Position numbers and translations under genes: made by a program
Shown here: positions 1-8,800 of the stretch, in pieces
Layout: every line of letters begins with the position of its first letter
Numbering within the stretch: the stretch's first letter is position 1
Notes under the pieces: model-generated
The model's database searches: none
What the model was told of the DNA's origin: nothing
The model's input: the letters and a program-made list of their open reading frames with translations, nothing else
Assembly: GCF_036227405.1 (NCBI RefSeq)
Contig: NZ_CP109473.1
Span: 6,944,001 to 7,008,000 of the forward strand
Reading direction: 5' to 3'
DNA length: 64,000 bases
Source of the DNA: Streptomyces sp. NBC_01460
GTDB lineage: Bacteria > Actinomycetota > Actinomycetes > Streptomycetales > Streptomycetaceae

Positions 1-246
1 AAGCCCGACACACCGGAGTACTTCACCTGGGCGCTCGAGCTCTCCCGCCCCGGCGGGGTGATCGTCGTCGACAACGTCGTGCTCGGCGGTGCCGTGGGCG
101 AGGCCGCCGACCAGGACGGAGGCGTCCGGGGGATGCGGCGGTTCCACGAGATGCTGGCCGCCGAGCCCCGGGTCAGCGCCACCTCGATCCAGACGGTGGG
201 GAGCAAGGGGTACGACGGGTTCACCCTGGCGCTGATCCTGCCCTGA
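1..246 (+). CDS. O-methyltransferase, C-terminal fragment (cut by window edge)
   Basis: The reading frame is open from the first base and ends at TGA 244-246. The visible 81 residues contain the acidic strand and loop typical of class I SAM-dependent catechol/caffeoyl-CoA-type O-methyltransferases (GGVIVVDNVV, in which the Asp-Asn contributes to the metal and catechol site) and the family's C-terminal strand (YDGFTLALIL). The SAM-binding N-terminal part lies outside the window. The gene converges on the HpaB-type hydroxylase, so O-methylation of the phenol that enzyme makes is a natural inferred role, as with TomG in tomaymycin-type clusters. Family call is firm; substrate is inferred. Confidence 0.85.
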   Translation, partial: KPDTPEYFTWALELSRPGGVIVVDNVVLGGAVGEAADQDGGVRGMRRFHEMLAAEPRVSATSIQTVGSKGYDGFTLALILP

Positions 247-258
247 CGCACCGCGGAG

Positions 259-303
259 CCGGGGGCGGCGGCGGACCGGACACCGGCCGCCGGCCGCCCC
301 CGG
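259..303. terminator. Hairpin terminator between convergent genes
   Basis: Perfect 11-bp inverted repeat CCGGGGGCGGC (259-269) / GCCGCCCCCGG (293-303), with further self-complementary sequence in the loop. It lies in the 79-bp gap between the convergent O-methyltransferase and hydroxylase genes and could serve both. No U-tract, as is usual in high-GC actinomycetes. Confidence 0.6.
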
Positions 304-325
304 ACGTGTTCCGCCGCCCCGGTCC

Positions 326-1903
326 TCATGTGTGGTCGGGCCCGATCAGGTCGGGAGCGGTCCAGCCGTCGAGGTCGTACTCGGACATGCACTCCTCCGC
401 GAAACCCCGGTAGCCGTCGATCTGGCCGGAGGCCGTCTGGGCCATCAGGAGCTCGATGCGCACGTTCTCGTGGTTGCCCGAGTAGTTCCGCTCGTACAGT
501 TCGTGCCGCCCCGCGAACTCCGTGCCCACGGAATCCCAGATCAGCTTCATCAGCTTGACCCGCTCCACCGAGTCGTAGCCGTTCGAACCCCGCATGTACC
601 GGTCCAGATGCGGGCGCAGCTCGGGGTTCTGGAAATCCTTGGCGTGCGAGTTCAGATAGATGAGGCCGCTGCTGAGATCCTGCAGAATGATCTCGCGCAC
701 GCGCGGATATCCGATGGTCATGAACCAGCGGTACGCCATACCGTAATCCAGATTCGGCAGGAGCCCGTCGCCGTGCCACGCATGAGGATTGTGCGCCATG
801 GCGTCACTGAGGCCCCAGAACATGTTGCGCCAGGCGAGCACCTCGCCGACCCGGGTCTGAATTCCCCGGAAATCCTTCGTCCCGGTCACGTCCAGTCCCT
901 TGAGCAGCAGACCGGCCAGGAAGTCGAGCTTGACCGCGAGCCGGGTGACACCGTGGAACGTCAGCCGGTGGGTGAATCCGGACGTGTTCAGGAAGGTGCC
1001 GGCCTTCGCCGTGTCCCCGTAGATGAAGACGTTCTCCCAGGGGATCTTCACCTTGTCCAGGATGAAGACGGTGTCGTTCTCGTCCAGCCGGCTCGACAGC
1101 GGGTAGTCGAACGGGCTGCCCATGCGGCTGGCGGCCAGCTCGTAGGACTGACGGCAGATCAGCTTCACCCCCGGCGCCGCCATCGGCAACGTGGCCACCA
1201 GGGCGAACTCCTTCTTCTTCACCGGCAGCCCGTAGTGCGCGACGAAGTTGAAGTGGGTCAGGGCCGACCCCGTGGCCACCACCTTCGCCCCGCTGACGAC
1301 GAGGCCGTCGTCGCACTCCTTCTCGACGTGCACGAACACGTCGTCGACCTCGTCCGACGGCCGGTGGCGGTCCACGGGCGGGTTGATCACCGCGTGGTTC
1401 CAGAACAGCACCCGCTCCTGCGCCTCGGTGTACCAGCGCCGGGCGTTGTCCGCGAACTCCCCGTAGTACTCCGGGTTCGCGCCCAGCGTCACCAGGAAGC
1501 TCGCCTTGTAGTCCGGGCTCCGTCCCATCCAGCCGTACGTGAGCCGGGCCCACTCGGCGATGGCGTCCCGGTCCCCGACCATGTCCTCCACACTGCGCGG
1601 CACCCGGAAGAACTTGTGCGTGAAGCCGTCGCTGCCCGTGTCGGTGGGCGCGGTCAGCGTGTCGTGGTGCTCGGGGTCGTGCAGGGCGTCGTACAGGCGG
1701 GCCGTCATCCGCGCGGTGTTGCGGAACGCCGGGTGCTTCGTGACGTCGTCGACCCGTTCCCCGTACGCCCAGATCTCCCTGCCGTCGCGGATGCTCTCCA
1801 GGTACTCGTCACCGGTCATCGGCCGGGTCACGCGGCGCGGTGCCCCGTCCGTCCGGTCGCCGGAGTCCGCCGCCGTGCCGGTCACATCGTCCTTCTCCGT
1901 CAT
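326..1903 (-). CDS. FADH2-dependent aryl hydroxylase, HpaB/PvcC family (oxygenase component)
   Basis: A 525-residue protein of the 4-hydroxyphenylacetate 3-monooxygenase oxygenase family (acyl-CoA dehydrogenase fold), which uses reduced FAD supplied by a partner reductase and O2 to ortho-hydroxylate phenols. The family hallmark RSPDY is at about residues 128-132, followed by the long flavin-binding domain, and the length matches HpaB (about 520). The first ~30 residues are a polar extension ending in the conserved start [17 protein letters not shown]. It starts at ATG 1903, five bases after the flavin reductase stop, and is the last gene of the minus-strand operon. It probably hydroxylates the anthranilate-derived ring or the finished scaffold (TomE/TomF-like role). 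Exact substrate unknown. Confidence 0.9.
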   Translation of the reverse strand: MTEKDDVTGTAADSGDRTDGAPRRVTRPMTGDEYLESIRDGREIWAYGERVDDVTKHPAFRNTARMTARLYDALHDPEHHDTLTAPTDTGSDGFTHKFFRVPRSVEDMVGDRDAIAEWARLTYGWMGRSPDYKASFLVTLGANPEYYGEFADNARRWYTEAQERVLFWNHAVINPPVDRHRPSDEVDDVFVHVEKECDDGLVVSGAKVVATGSALTHFNFVAHYGLPVKKKEFALVATLPMAAPGVKLICRQSYELAASRMGSPFDYPLSSRLDENDTVFILDKVKIPWENVFIYGDTAKAGTFLNTSGFTHRLTFHGVTRLAVKLDFLAGLLLKGLDVTGTKDFRGIQTRVGEVLAWRNMFWGLSDAMAHNPHAWHGDGLLPNLDYGMAYRWFMTIGYPRVREIILQDLSSGLIYLNSHAKDFQNPELRPHLDRYMRGSNGYDSVERVKLMKLIWDSVGTEFAGRHELYERNYSGNHENVRIELLMAQTASGQIDGYRGFAEECMSEYDLDGWTAPDLIGPDHT

Positions 1904-1908
1904 GTGCG

Positions 1909-2505
1909 TCAGTCCCTCGTCTCGTCGGTTTCGTCACGGGCGTGGAAGTGCTCCACCGGGTCCATGCCGTCCAGGCACTGCGACCAGGCCTCACCGGTCT
2001 CGTCGGGCGCCAGCTCGGGAAAGGCGCCGCGATGGAACAGCAGCGGCCGTCCCGGACGGCTCTCGAACTCGTCGACACTGCCTATGTGCAGCGTGTGGTC
2101 GCCCCCGTCGTGCACCTGGAAGGGGCGGCAGACCAGATGGGCCACCGTGCCGGCCAGGCGCGGATGCGGTCCGCTCTCGTCCACCCACGGGACCGGCCCC
2201 TCCATGGGGCGGCCCGCGAAGTGCATGGCGAGATCGCGTTGCGTCTCGTCGAGGATGTTGACGACGTACCCGCCGTCCTCCAGGAGCAGCGCACCCGCGC
2301 GGCTGCGCCGGTCCAGGGCCACCAGGGCCAGGGGCGGGTCCAGCGACACCGAGGTGAACGCGTTGACCGTCGTGCCGTGGACGACGTCGCCCCGCCGGCA
2401 GGTGATCACGGTGACTCCGGTGGCGAACTGGCCCATGCAACTGCGCAGTGCGCGCGGGTCGATCGGCCGGGGCGCGGTGCGCACGCCCCCGTCAGGCATG
2501 TTCAT
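1909..2505 (-). CDS. Flavin reductase, HpaC-like (partner of the aryl hydroxylase)
   Basis: A 198-residue protein of the flavin-reductase-like FMN-binding split-barrel family. The N-terminal signature [12 protein letters not shown], the '[16 protein letters not shown]' strand-loop and the '[10 protein letters not shown]' substrate loop are all recognisable. It reduces FAD with NAD(P)H and passes FADH2 to the adjacent HpaB-type oxygenase. Two in-frame ATGs exist (2505 and 2499). The first is taken because AGGGG lies at better spacing; it overlaps the 3' end of the upstream anthranilate/ADIC synthase gene by 14 bases, which implies translational coupling. Confidence 0.9.
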   Translation of the reverse strand: MNMPDGGVRTAPRPIDPRALRSCMGQFATGVTVITCRRGDVVHGTTVNAFTSVSLDPPLALVALDRRSRAGALLLEDGGYVVNILDETQRDLAMHFAGRPMEGPVPWVDESGPHPRLAGTVAHLVCRPFQVHDGGDHTLHIGSVDEFESRPGRPLLFHRGAFPELAPDETGEAWSQCLDGMDPVEHFHARDETDETRD

Positions 2506-4516
2506 GGGTACCCCTGCTCTCGTGGACGGTCACCCGGTCCGCCTCCGCCGGTGCCCGCGCACCGGTCAGCAGGCCGGCCAGGATGGCGGGGCCGTCCTCG
2601 GTCAGGAACGACTCCGCGTGGAACTGGATGGTGGACAGGGCCGGTCCGCGCAGGGCGATGACCTCGTCGCCGAGGCGCTGCACCTGGACGGCCGAGCCGG
2701 ACAGGGCAGGACGGAGCCGGTCGTCGCCGGCGCGCGCCGAGAAGCTGTTGTAGAAACCGGCCATGCGCGTCCTGCCCCACAGCGGTACCCGCAGCCGCCT
2801 GCCCTGCGCCGGATCGGGCAGCTCGACGACGGGGAGTCCCAGAAGGGTGCACACGATCTGGTGCCCGAGGCAGACCGCGGACAGGGGCAGACCCCCGGCG
2901 AGCCGCTCGGCGGCCACCGCCCGCAGGGCGCGCACCCGCGGGTTCGCGGAGTCCCGCGGATCGCCGGGCCCCGGGCCGAGCAGGACGACGCCCCGGGCGC
3001 CCGAGGCCCCACCGGCCCCGGCGGCGCCGGAGGCGCCACCGGCCCCGGCGGGTTCCTCCGCGCGGTACCACGGCACGAGGCGCACCGCGCACCCGAGCGA
3101 CCGCAACTGGTAGGCCAGCATGGAGGTGAAACCGTCCTCGGCGTCGACGATCGTGACGGCGGTCCCCGCGACGCCCGAGGCGCCCGCAGGAGGGGCGCCG
3201 GTGCCGCCGAGCCAGAAGGACGAGAGCCCGTCGTTGCGCGCGGCGAGCGCGCCGCGCACCGCGGGGTCGTCGGCCAGCCCGGCGGCGGGGACCGGGACGG
3301 GAGCGTCCGCCGTACGCCGGCCGGACAGCGCGTCGAGCAGACCGGACAGCTTGGCCGTGGTCTCCGCCGTCTCCTCGGCGGGCACCGATTCCCGCACCAC
3401 CGTGGATCCCGCCGTCAGCCGAACCGCGCCGTCCGTACCGAGGTCCGCCGTGCGCAGCATGATGGCGGCGTCCAGCCGGCGCTCCCCGCCCTCGTGGCCC
3501 AGCAGGGCGATGACCCCGCTGTAGTAGCCGCGCCCCTGCGGTTCGTACCGCTCGATCACCCGGCAGGCGTTCTCCACCGGGCTGCCCGTCACGGTCGGCG
3601 CCGGCATGGTGGTGCGCAGGATCTCGCCGAGCGGGCGCTCCGAGCGTCCCGAGAGGTAGTACTCGGTGTGGGCGAGCCGGGACATCCACTTCAGGGACGG
3701 GCCGCAGACCCGCACGTCCCGGCCGCACAGGGACGTCATCATCTTGAGCTCTTCGTCCACCACCATGTAGAGCTCGTCGGTCTCCTTGGGGTCCCCCAGG
3801 AAGCGCAGGACTCCCGGCAGATCCGCGCCGGTCCGCGGGTACCGGTAGGTCCCGCTGATCGGGTTCATGTCCACCCGGTCACCGCGGACGCGGACCTGCT
3901 GCTCCGGGGTGGAGCCGATCAGGTACCGCTCCCCGGTGAAGACGAGGAACGTCCAGTACGCGCCGGTCTCCGCCGTCACCAGCCCGCGGAGCACCGCCAG
4001 CGCGGTGACCCGGTCGACGTCACGGATCCGGCCGTGCAGACTGCGGGCGAGCACGAAGTTGGAGCCCTCGCCGCCGTGGATCTCGCGGTGCACGATGCTG
4101 TCCACCGCGGCCGCGTACGCGTCGTCGCCGATGTCGAAGCGGGGGTCCTCCACCCGCGGCGCCCGGTCCGGCAGGAGGTCCAGCAACCGGTCCAGCGGTA
4201 ACCGCCGTTGCTCCCGCACCTCCATCGCCAGCAGGGGCTCGCGGTCGTCGGGGTGGGCGAAGCCGCGCTCGCGGATCTGCCGGTAGGGGGCCAGCACCAG
4301 GGTGCTCGCCCCGCCCGCGCCCCGGGCCGCCGGGCCCGGCCGGTCCAGGTCCAGGGCGTCGAGGTCGTCCGCGCGGCGGACCGGACCGCTCAGGATCTCG
4401 ACGGGCGCCTCACGGACCGCCCCGGGCCGGTGCAGCACCGCGAACGGCCGGCCCGGCGGCGGCAGCAACGCGTCGGGGGCCCAGGCCGGTTCGGCGTGCC
4501 CGAGGGCCGCGCTCAT
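2492..4516 (-). CDS. Fused anthranilate / 2-amino-2-deoxyisochorismate synthase (TrpEG/PhzE type)
   Basis: A 674-residue fusion: an N-terminal chorismate-using (MST/TrpE-like) domain with conserved stretches such as GEGSNFVLARSL, MNPISGTYRYPR and GSPVENACRV, then a C-terminal class I glutamine amidotransferase with nucleophile Cys549 in AVCLGHQI and the His of IQFHAESF. It aminates chorismate with glutamine-derived ammonia, to anthranilate (TrpE-like) or ADIC (PhzE-like); residue inspection alone does not settle which. No isochorismatase (PhzD) is visible in the window, which favours anthranilate or an off-window partner. The start at ATG 4516 overlaps the DAHP synthase stop as ATGA; longer upstream readings run into that gene. 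Role: aryl precursor for the NRPS. Confidence 0.88.
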   Translation of the reverse strand: MSAALGHAEPAWAPDALLPPPGRPFAVLHRPGAVREAPVEILSGPVRRADDLDALDLDRPGPAARGAGGASTLVLAPYRQIRERGFAHPDDREPLLAMEVREQRRLPLDRLLDLLPDRAPRVEDPRFDIGDDAYAAAVDSIVHREIHGGEGSNFVLARSLHGRIRDVDRVTALAVLRGLVTAETGAYWTFLVFTGERYLIGSTPEQQVRVRGDRVDMNPISGTYRYPRTGADLPGVLRFLGDPKETDELYMVVDEELKMMTSLCGRDVRVCGPSLKWMSRLAHTEYYLSGRSERPLGEILRTTMPAPTVTGSPVENACRVIERYEPQGRGYYSGVIALLGHEGGERRLDAAIMLRTADLGTDGAVRLTAGSTVVRESVPAEETAETTAKLSGLLDALSGRRTADAPVPVPAAGLADDPAVRGALAARNDGLSSFWLGGTGAPPAGASGVAGTAVTIVDAEDGFTSMLAYQLRSLGCAVRLVPWYRAEEPAGAGGASGAAGAGGASGARGVVLLGPGPGDPRDSANPRVRALRAVAAERLAGGLPLSAVCLGHQIVCTLLGLPVVELPDPAQGRRLRVPLWGRTRMAGFYNSFSARAGDDRLRPALSGSAVQVQRLGDEVIALRGPALSTIQFHAESFLTEDGPAILAGLLTGARAPAEADRVTVHESRGTHEHA

Positions 4517-5730
4517 ACCGCCGCTCCCACGGGAAGACGCCAGTGAGCCGCGGCGGCCACCGCCTGGACGAGGCTGAGCCGGGGGTCGCACAGGCTCCGG
4601 TAGCCGGGGCCCGGCTCGGGGGAGCTGCCCGCCCCGTCGCATTCGGAGATGTCGTCGGGGGACGCCTCCAGATGGAGCCCGGCGCACCGCCCGGAGTTCT
4701 CCGACACCACGTCGACGCACTGCCGGATCTCGGACATGATCGCGTCGAGCTTGCGCGTCTTGAGCCCGTCGGGCGTCTTCACGGTGTTCCCGTGCATGGG
4801 GTCGCACATCCACAGGACGGGGTGCCCGGCCTGCTTCACCGCCCGCACAAGCGGTGCCACCCGTGCGACCTGCCCCGCGCCGAACCGGGCGATGAGGGTG
4901 AGCCTCCCGGGGGTGCGGTGCGGGTCGAGCACCGCGCACACGGCCAGCACCTCGTCCGTCGTCGCCTCCGGGCCGATCTTGCACGCCACCGGGTTGCCCA
5001 GTTCGGCCATCAGCCGCACGTGCGCGTCGTCCGCCCCGCGGGTGCGCTCACCGATCCAGGGCCAGTGGGTGGAGGCCAGGTAGCTCCCGCCCTCCCCGTG
5101 CCGCCGGACCTGGGGCAGTTCGTAGTCCAGCAGGAGCGCCTCGTGACTGGTCCACACCCGGTCCTCGGGCGGGGAGCCCTCGCCCCGCCCGAGCCCGTCG
5201 ATGGCGGTGACGGCGCAGCGGGCGGCCTTCAGCCCCGAGAGGATGCGGGAGGGATCGGGGGTACGGGCCGTCGGATGCGGGTCCGGCGCGTTGACGACCG
5301 GGCCCCGGAACACCGGGAGCCGGTCCTCGTACACGGTCTCCCAGTCCTGGGAACGGGGCTTCGAGAACTGGCCCGCTATCCGTCCGACGCGCAGGACGGG
5401 AAGCCCGGAGCTCGTGCACATGATGTCCCCGAGCACGTCGAGCATCTCCACCTTGCGGGCGATGTCGCGCGGTTCGCACTCGGTCGTCAGCTCCACGCAG
5501 TCGCCGGCCTGGAGCAGGCAGAACTCGCCCTCGGCGGCCCGGGCGAGCAGCTCGCCGAGGACCTTGACGCTGTCGTACGAGACGAGGGGCGCTTCACCGG
5601 CCAGACGCTCGTGTACCTGGGGGAGGACGGAACGGTCGGGCCACTGCGGCTGTTGACGAGCCGTCAGTCCGGTCACCATCGACGCGATCAACGGGTCGTG
5701 CTCGGCGCTCGGCAGGGGGTTTCGAAGCAT
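4513..5730 (-). CDS. Class II (plant-type) DAHP synthase
   Basis: A 405-residue class II 3-deoxy-D-arabino-heptulosonate 7-phosphate synthase: QAGDCVE (Mn-site Cys) near the N-terminus, then RVGRIAGQFSKPRS, the DYELPQVR/STHWPWIGERTR region, ARFGAGQV and WMCDPMHGNT, which are the diagnostic metal- and PEP-binding motifs. It condenses PEP with erythrose-4-phosphate to start the shikimate pathway. It is embedded in the cluster and translationally coupled to the anthranilate/ADIC synthase gene, so it is a dedicated, probably feedback-insensitive copy that raises chorismate supply, as in phenazine and tomaymycin clusters. Confidence 0.95.
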   Translation of the reverse strand: MLRNPLPSAEHDPLIASMVTGLTARQQPQWPDRSVLPQVHERLAGEAPLVSYDSVKVLGELLARAAEGEFCLLQAGDCVELTTECEPRDIARKVEMLDVLGDIMCTSSGLPVLRVGRIAGQFSKPRSQDWETVYEDRLPVFRGPVVNAPDPHPTARTPDPSRILSGLKAARCAVTAIDGLGRGEGSPPEDRVWTSHEALLLDYELPQVRRHGEGGSYLASTHWPWIGERTRGADDAHVRLMAELGNPVACKIGPEATTDEVLAVCAVLDPHRTPGRLTLIARFGAGQVARVAPLVRAVKQAGHPVLWMCDPMHGNTVKTPDGLKTRKLDAIMSEIRQCVDVVSENSGRCAGLHLEASPDDISECDGAGSSPEPGPGYRSLCDPRLSLVQAVAAAAHWRLPVGAAV

Positions 5731-5811
5731 GCTGTCGGCCTTCGCTCTGAGGCGGCCCGTGGGGTGGACGCCTGCGGATGTCTGGGACGGAGGAGCCGCT
5801 GAACGGCTGCC

Positions 5812-8800
5812 CTACGCGATCTGCCGCGCGTGGTGCGGGTCGGCCAGCTGACCCGTCGAGCCGAAGTAGCGGATCATGCGGGAGAGGGACCGGCGGTCGA
5901 TGTCGGGGTAGTGCAGCCCCAGACGTCCGAGCAGCCGGGACGTCATGTCGTTGCCGTACGTGTTCTCGCCGAGTTCCAGCGCGCCTTCGCGGAACAGCGG
6001 GACGGCCGCGGCGAGCGCGTTGCCGCCGGGGCGGCGGGCGGACTCCTCCAGGCGCGTCAGCCACTCGTCGGCCGGCACCGTGTCCAGCGCGTAGCCGCAC
6101 GCGCGCACGGCGGCGTGCACCGGGGTGAAGTCCGAGCCGCGCGGGTGGAAGAGGTGGAACGTCGCGCCGTCGGCGGAGGGATCGCCCGAGAGGGCCACGA
6201 CGGCCCTGCTGACGAAGTCCACCGGCAGCAGATCCGTCGTCAGCTCCTCGGCGGGCGGCGCCGAACCGAGCTCGATGAAGCTCTTGATCTGGCGCCAGAG
6301 GAAGTCGTCCGCCTGGCAGGCGCCGCTGACGCTGTCGCCGGAGATCCGGCCGATGCGGTAGACGGTCACGGGCAGGCCGCGTTCACGCGCCAGCCGCACG
6401 ATCCCCTCGGCGACCCACTTGCTCCGGGTGTAACCGATGCCGAGTCCCTCGCTCGTCCCGGGCACCGCCTCCTCGGTGATCGGACCGGCTTCCTGGCCGG
6501 GGGCGAACACCGCGATGGTCGACATGTGGTGCACCGGCTTGAGCCGCCCGGTGGCGGCGAACTCCAGCACGGACCGCGTGCCGTCGACGTTGGCCGGCTT
6601 CACCGAGGCGTACGGGAGGACGAAGTTGATGTGCGCCGCCGCGTGGTAGACCACCTGCACCGAAGCGGTCAGCTCCCGGTGGTCCGCGTCGGACAGTCCC
6701 ATGCGCGCGCGGGTGAGGTCCCCGGGGACGGCACGCACCCGGTCCCAGGCGATGTCGTCCGCGATGCGGTACCCGGCGGCGGTCGTGCGCAGCCGCTCCA
6801 GGGCGGCCCCCGCATCGGCCGCGCGCACCAGGCAGGTGACCGTGCGGCCGGGGACGGCCGCCAGGTCCCGCAGCAGGAAGCTGCCGAGGAATCCGGTCGC
6901 ACCGGTCAGCAGGAGCTCCGTCGCGTCGGCCACCGGAACCGTGGCGCGGCCGTCGGCACGTACCGTGTCCGGCAGGGTCACATCGCCGCTCAGGTCCGCC
7001 GCGGGAGCCGAGAACGCCGTGGTGTCACCGGCGCGCCGCTCCTCGATGCGCGCGGCCATGCCGGCGACGGTGGGGTTGTCGAACAGGGTCCGCAGCGGTA
7101 TGTCGATGTCGTACAACCGCCGGAGACGGTAGACCAGTTCGGTGGCGATGATGCTGTTGCCGCCCAGCGTGAAGAAGTCGTCGTCCCGCCCCGTGGAACC
7201 GCCTCCCAGCACGTCCGACCACTGGTCCGCGATCTCGCGCTCGGTGCCCGGCCTCGGCTGCTCCGCCGCTGTGCCGCGATCGTCCGCGCGGTGGTCGCGC
7301 AGCTCGGCGGCCAGCCTGGCGGCCAGTCCGCCGCGGTCGATCTTCCCGCTGGGGGAGGTGGGGAGCCGGTCCAGGCGGACGAGGTGCGCGGGGAGCATGT
7401 AGTCCGGCAGCCGCGTGGCCAGAGCGGCCCGCAGCCGCCCGTCGGCGGCGGCGCCGTCCCCCGTGACCGCGGCGACGAGCCGCCGGTCGCCCGCTCCGAA
7501 CTCGACCGCCACCACCGCCGAGCTCCGCACCCCGTCCAGTGCGTCGAGGGCGGCCTCGACCTCGGTGGGTTCGATGCGGTACCCGCGGATCTTGATCTGG
7601 TCGTCGGCGCGGCCCAGGTACTCCAGGTCGCCGCGCGCGTTCCACCGCACGAGGTCACCCGTGCGGTAGAGCAGGTCGCCCGCCCCGCCGTACGGATCGG
7701 CGACGAAGCGCAGCGCCGTCTCCTCGGGCCTGGCGTGGTAGCCGGGCGAGAGGTGCGGGCCGCCGATGTGGAGCTCGCCCGTGACCCCGGGAGGGAGGAG
7801 CTCACGGTCGGGTCCGAGGACGCGCAGCCGCATGCCCTGGACCGGACGGCCGATGGCCGGGGCCTCGGGCCACCCGGCGGGGTCGCCGGACAGCTCGTGC
7901 CAGGTCGCCAGATGGGTCTCGGAGGGTCCGTACATGTTCAGCAGCCGCGCCCGGGGGTGCCGCGCGAAGAACTCCCGGATCTGCGGGGAGACGACGAGGG
8001 CCTCGCCCACGGAGGTGACCTCGCGCAGGCCCTCGCACCGCAGCCCCTCCGCGACCGCGATCGCGGCGAACCGCTGGAGCGCGATGTAGGGCAGGTACAG
8101 GCGCGTGACCCGGTGCTCGGCGACGAACGCGACCAGCCGGTGCAGGTCCTTCTGGAGCTCCTCGGGTATCAGGGCGAGCGTCCCGCCCGCGCACAGCGTC
8201 CCCAGGATCTCCATCACGGAGACGTCGAAGGAGAGCGTCATGTACTGCAGCGTGGTGCCCTCGGCCCCGCAGGGGGAGATCCGGTGCTGGGCGCCGACCA
8301 GATTGCCCACCGTGCGGTCCCGGATGACCACCCCCTTCGGGGCGCCGGTCGACCCGGAGGTGTGGACCATGTAGATCTCGTCGTCGGGGGTCCTGGTCCT
8401 GCCCGGTGTCGCGGGATCGGCCGCGGCCGTCCGGTCCGCTTCCCGGTCGATCTCGAACAGCTTCGTTCCGGAGGGGAGTTCCGCGCCCACCGTGCTGTCG
8501 GTGAGCACGAGGAAGACGCCGGAGTCGTCGAGGACGTACGCCACCCGCTCCGGCGGGTAGGACGGGTCCACCGGGACGTAGGAGGCCCCCGACTTCACGA
8601 CGCCGAGCAGCCCCACGACCATGTCGGACGAGCGCGGCAGGCTGATGCCCACCCGGCGGCCCGGCCCCGCCCCCTCCTCGCGCAGGACGCGGGCGAGCCG
8701 GTTGGCCCGTTCGTCCAGTTCCCGGTACGTCCACGAGCGGCAGCCGTCCGTCACCGCGACGGCGTCCGGCGTGGCCGACACCTGCCGCTCGAACAGCTCG

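Noticed and set aside
332..4201. Very long plus-strand open frame opposite the hydroxylase, reductase and anthranilate synthase genes
   Set aside because: Antisense frame kept open by GC bias; low-complexity Arg/Gly/His-rich product with no motif, while the minus strand carries well-conserved enzymes.
4517..4984. N-terminal extension of the anthranilate/ADIC synthase into the DAHP synthase gene
   Set aside because: The extension overlaps the DAHP synthase coding sequence in another frame and is Arg/Gly-rich noise; ATG 4516 with ATGA coupling is the sensible start.
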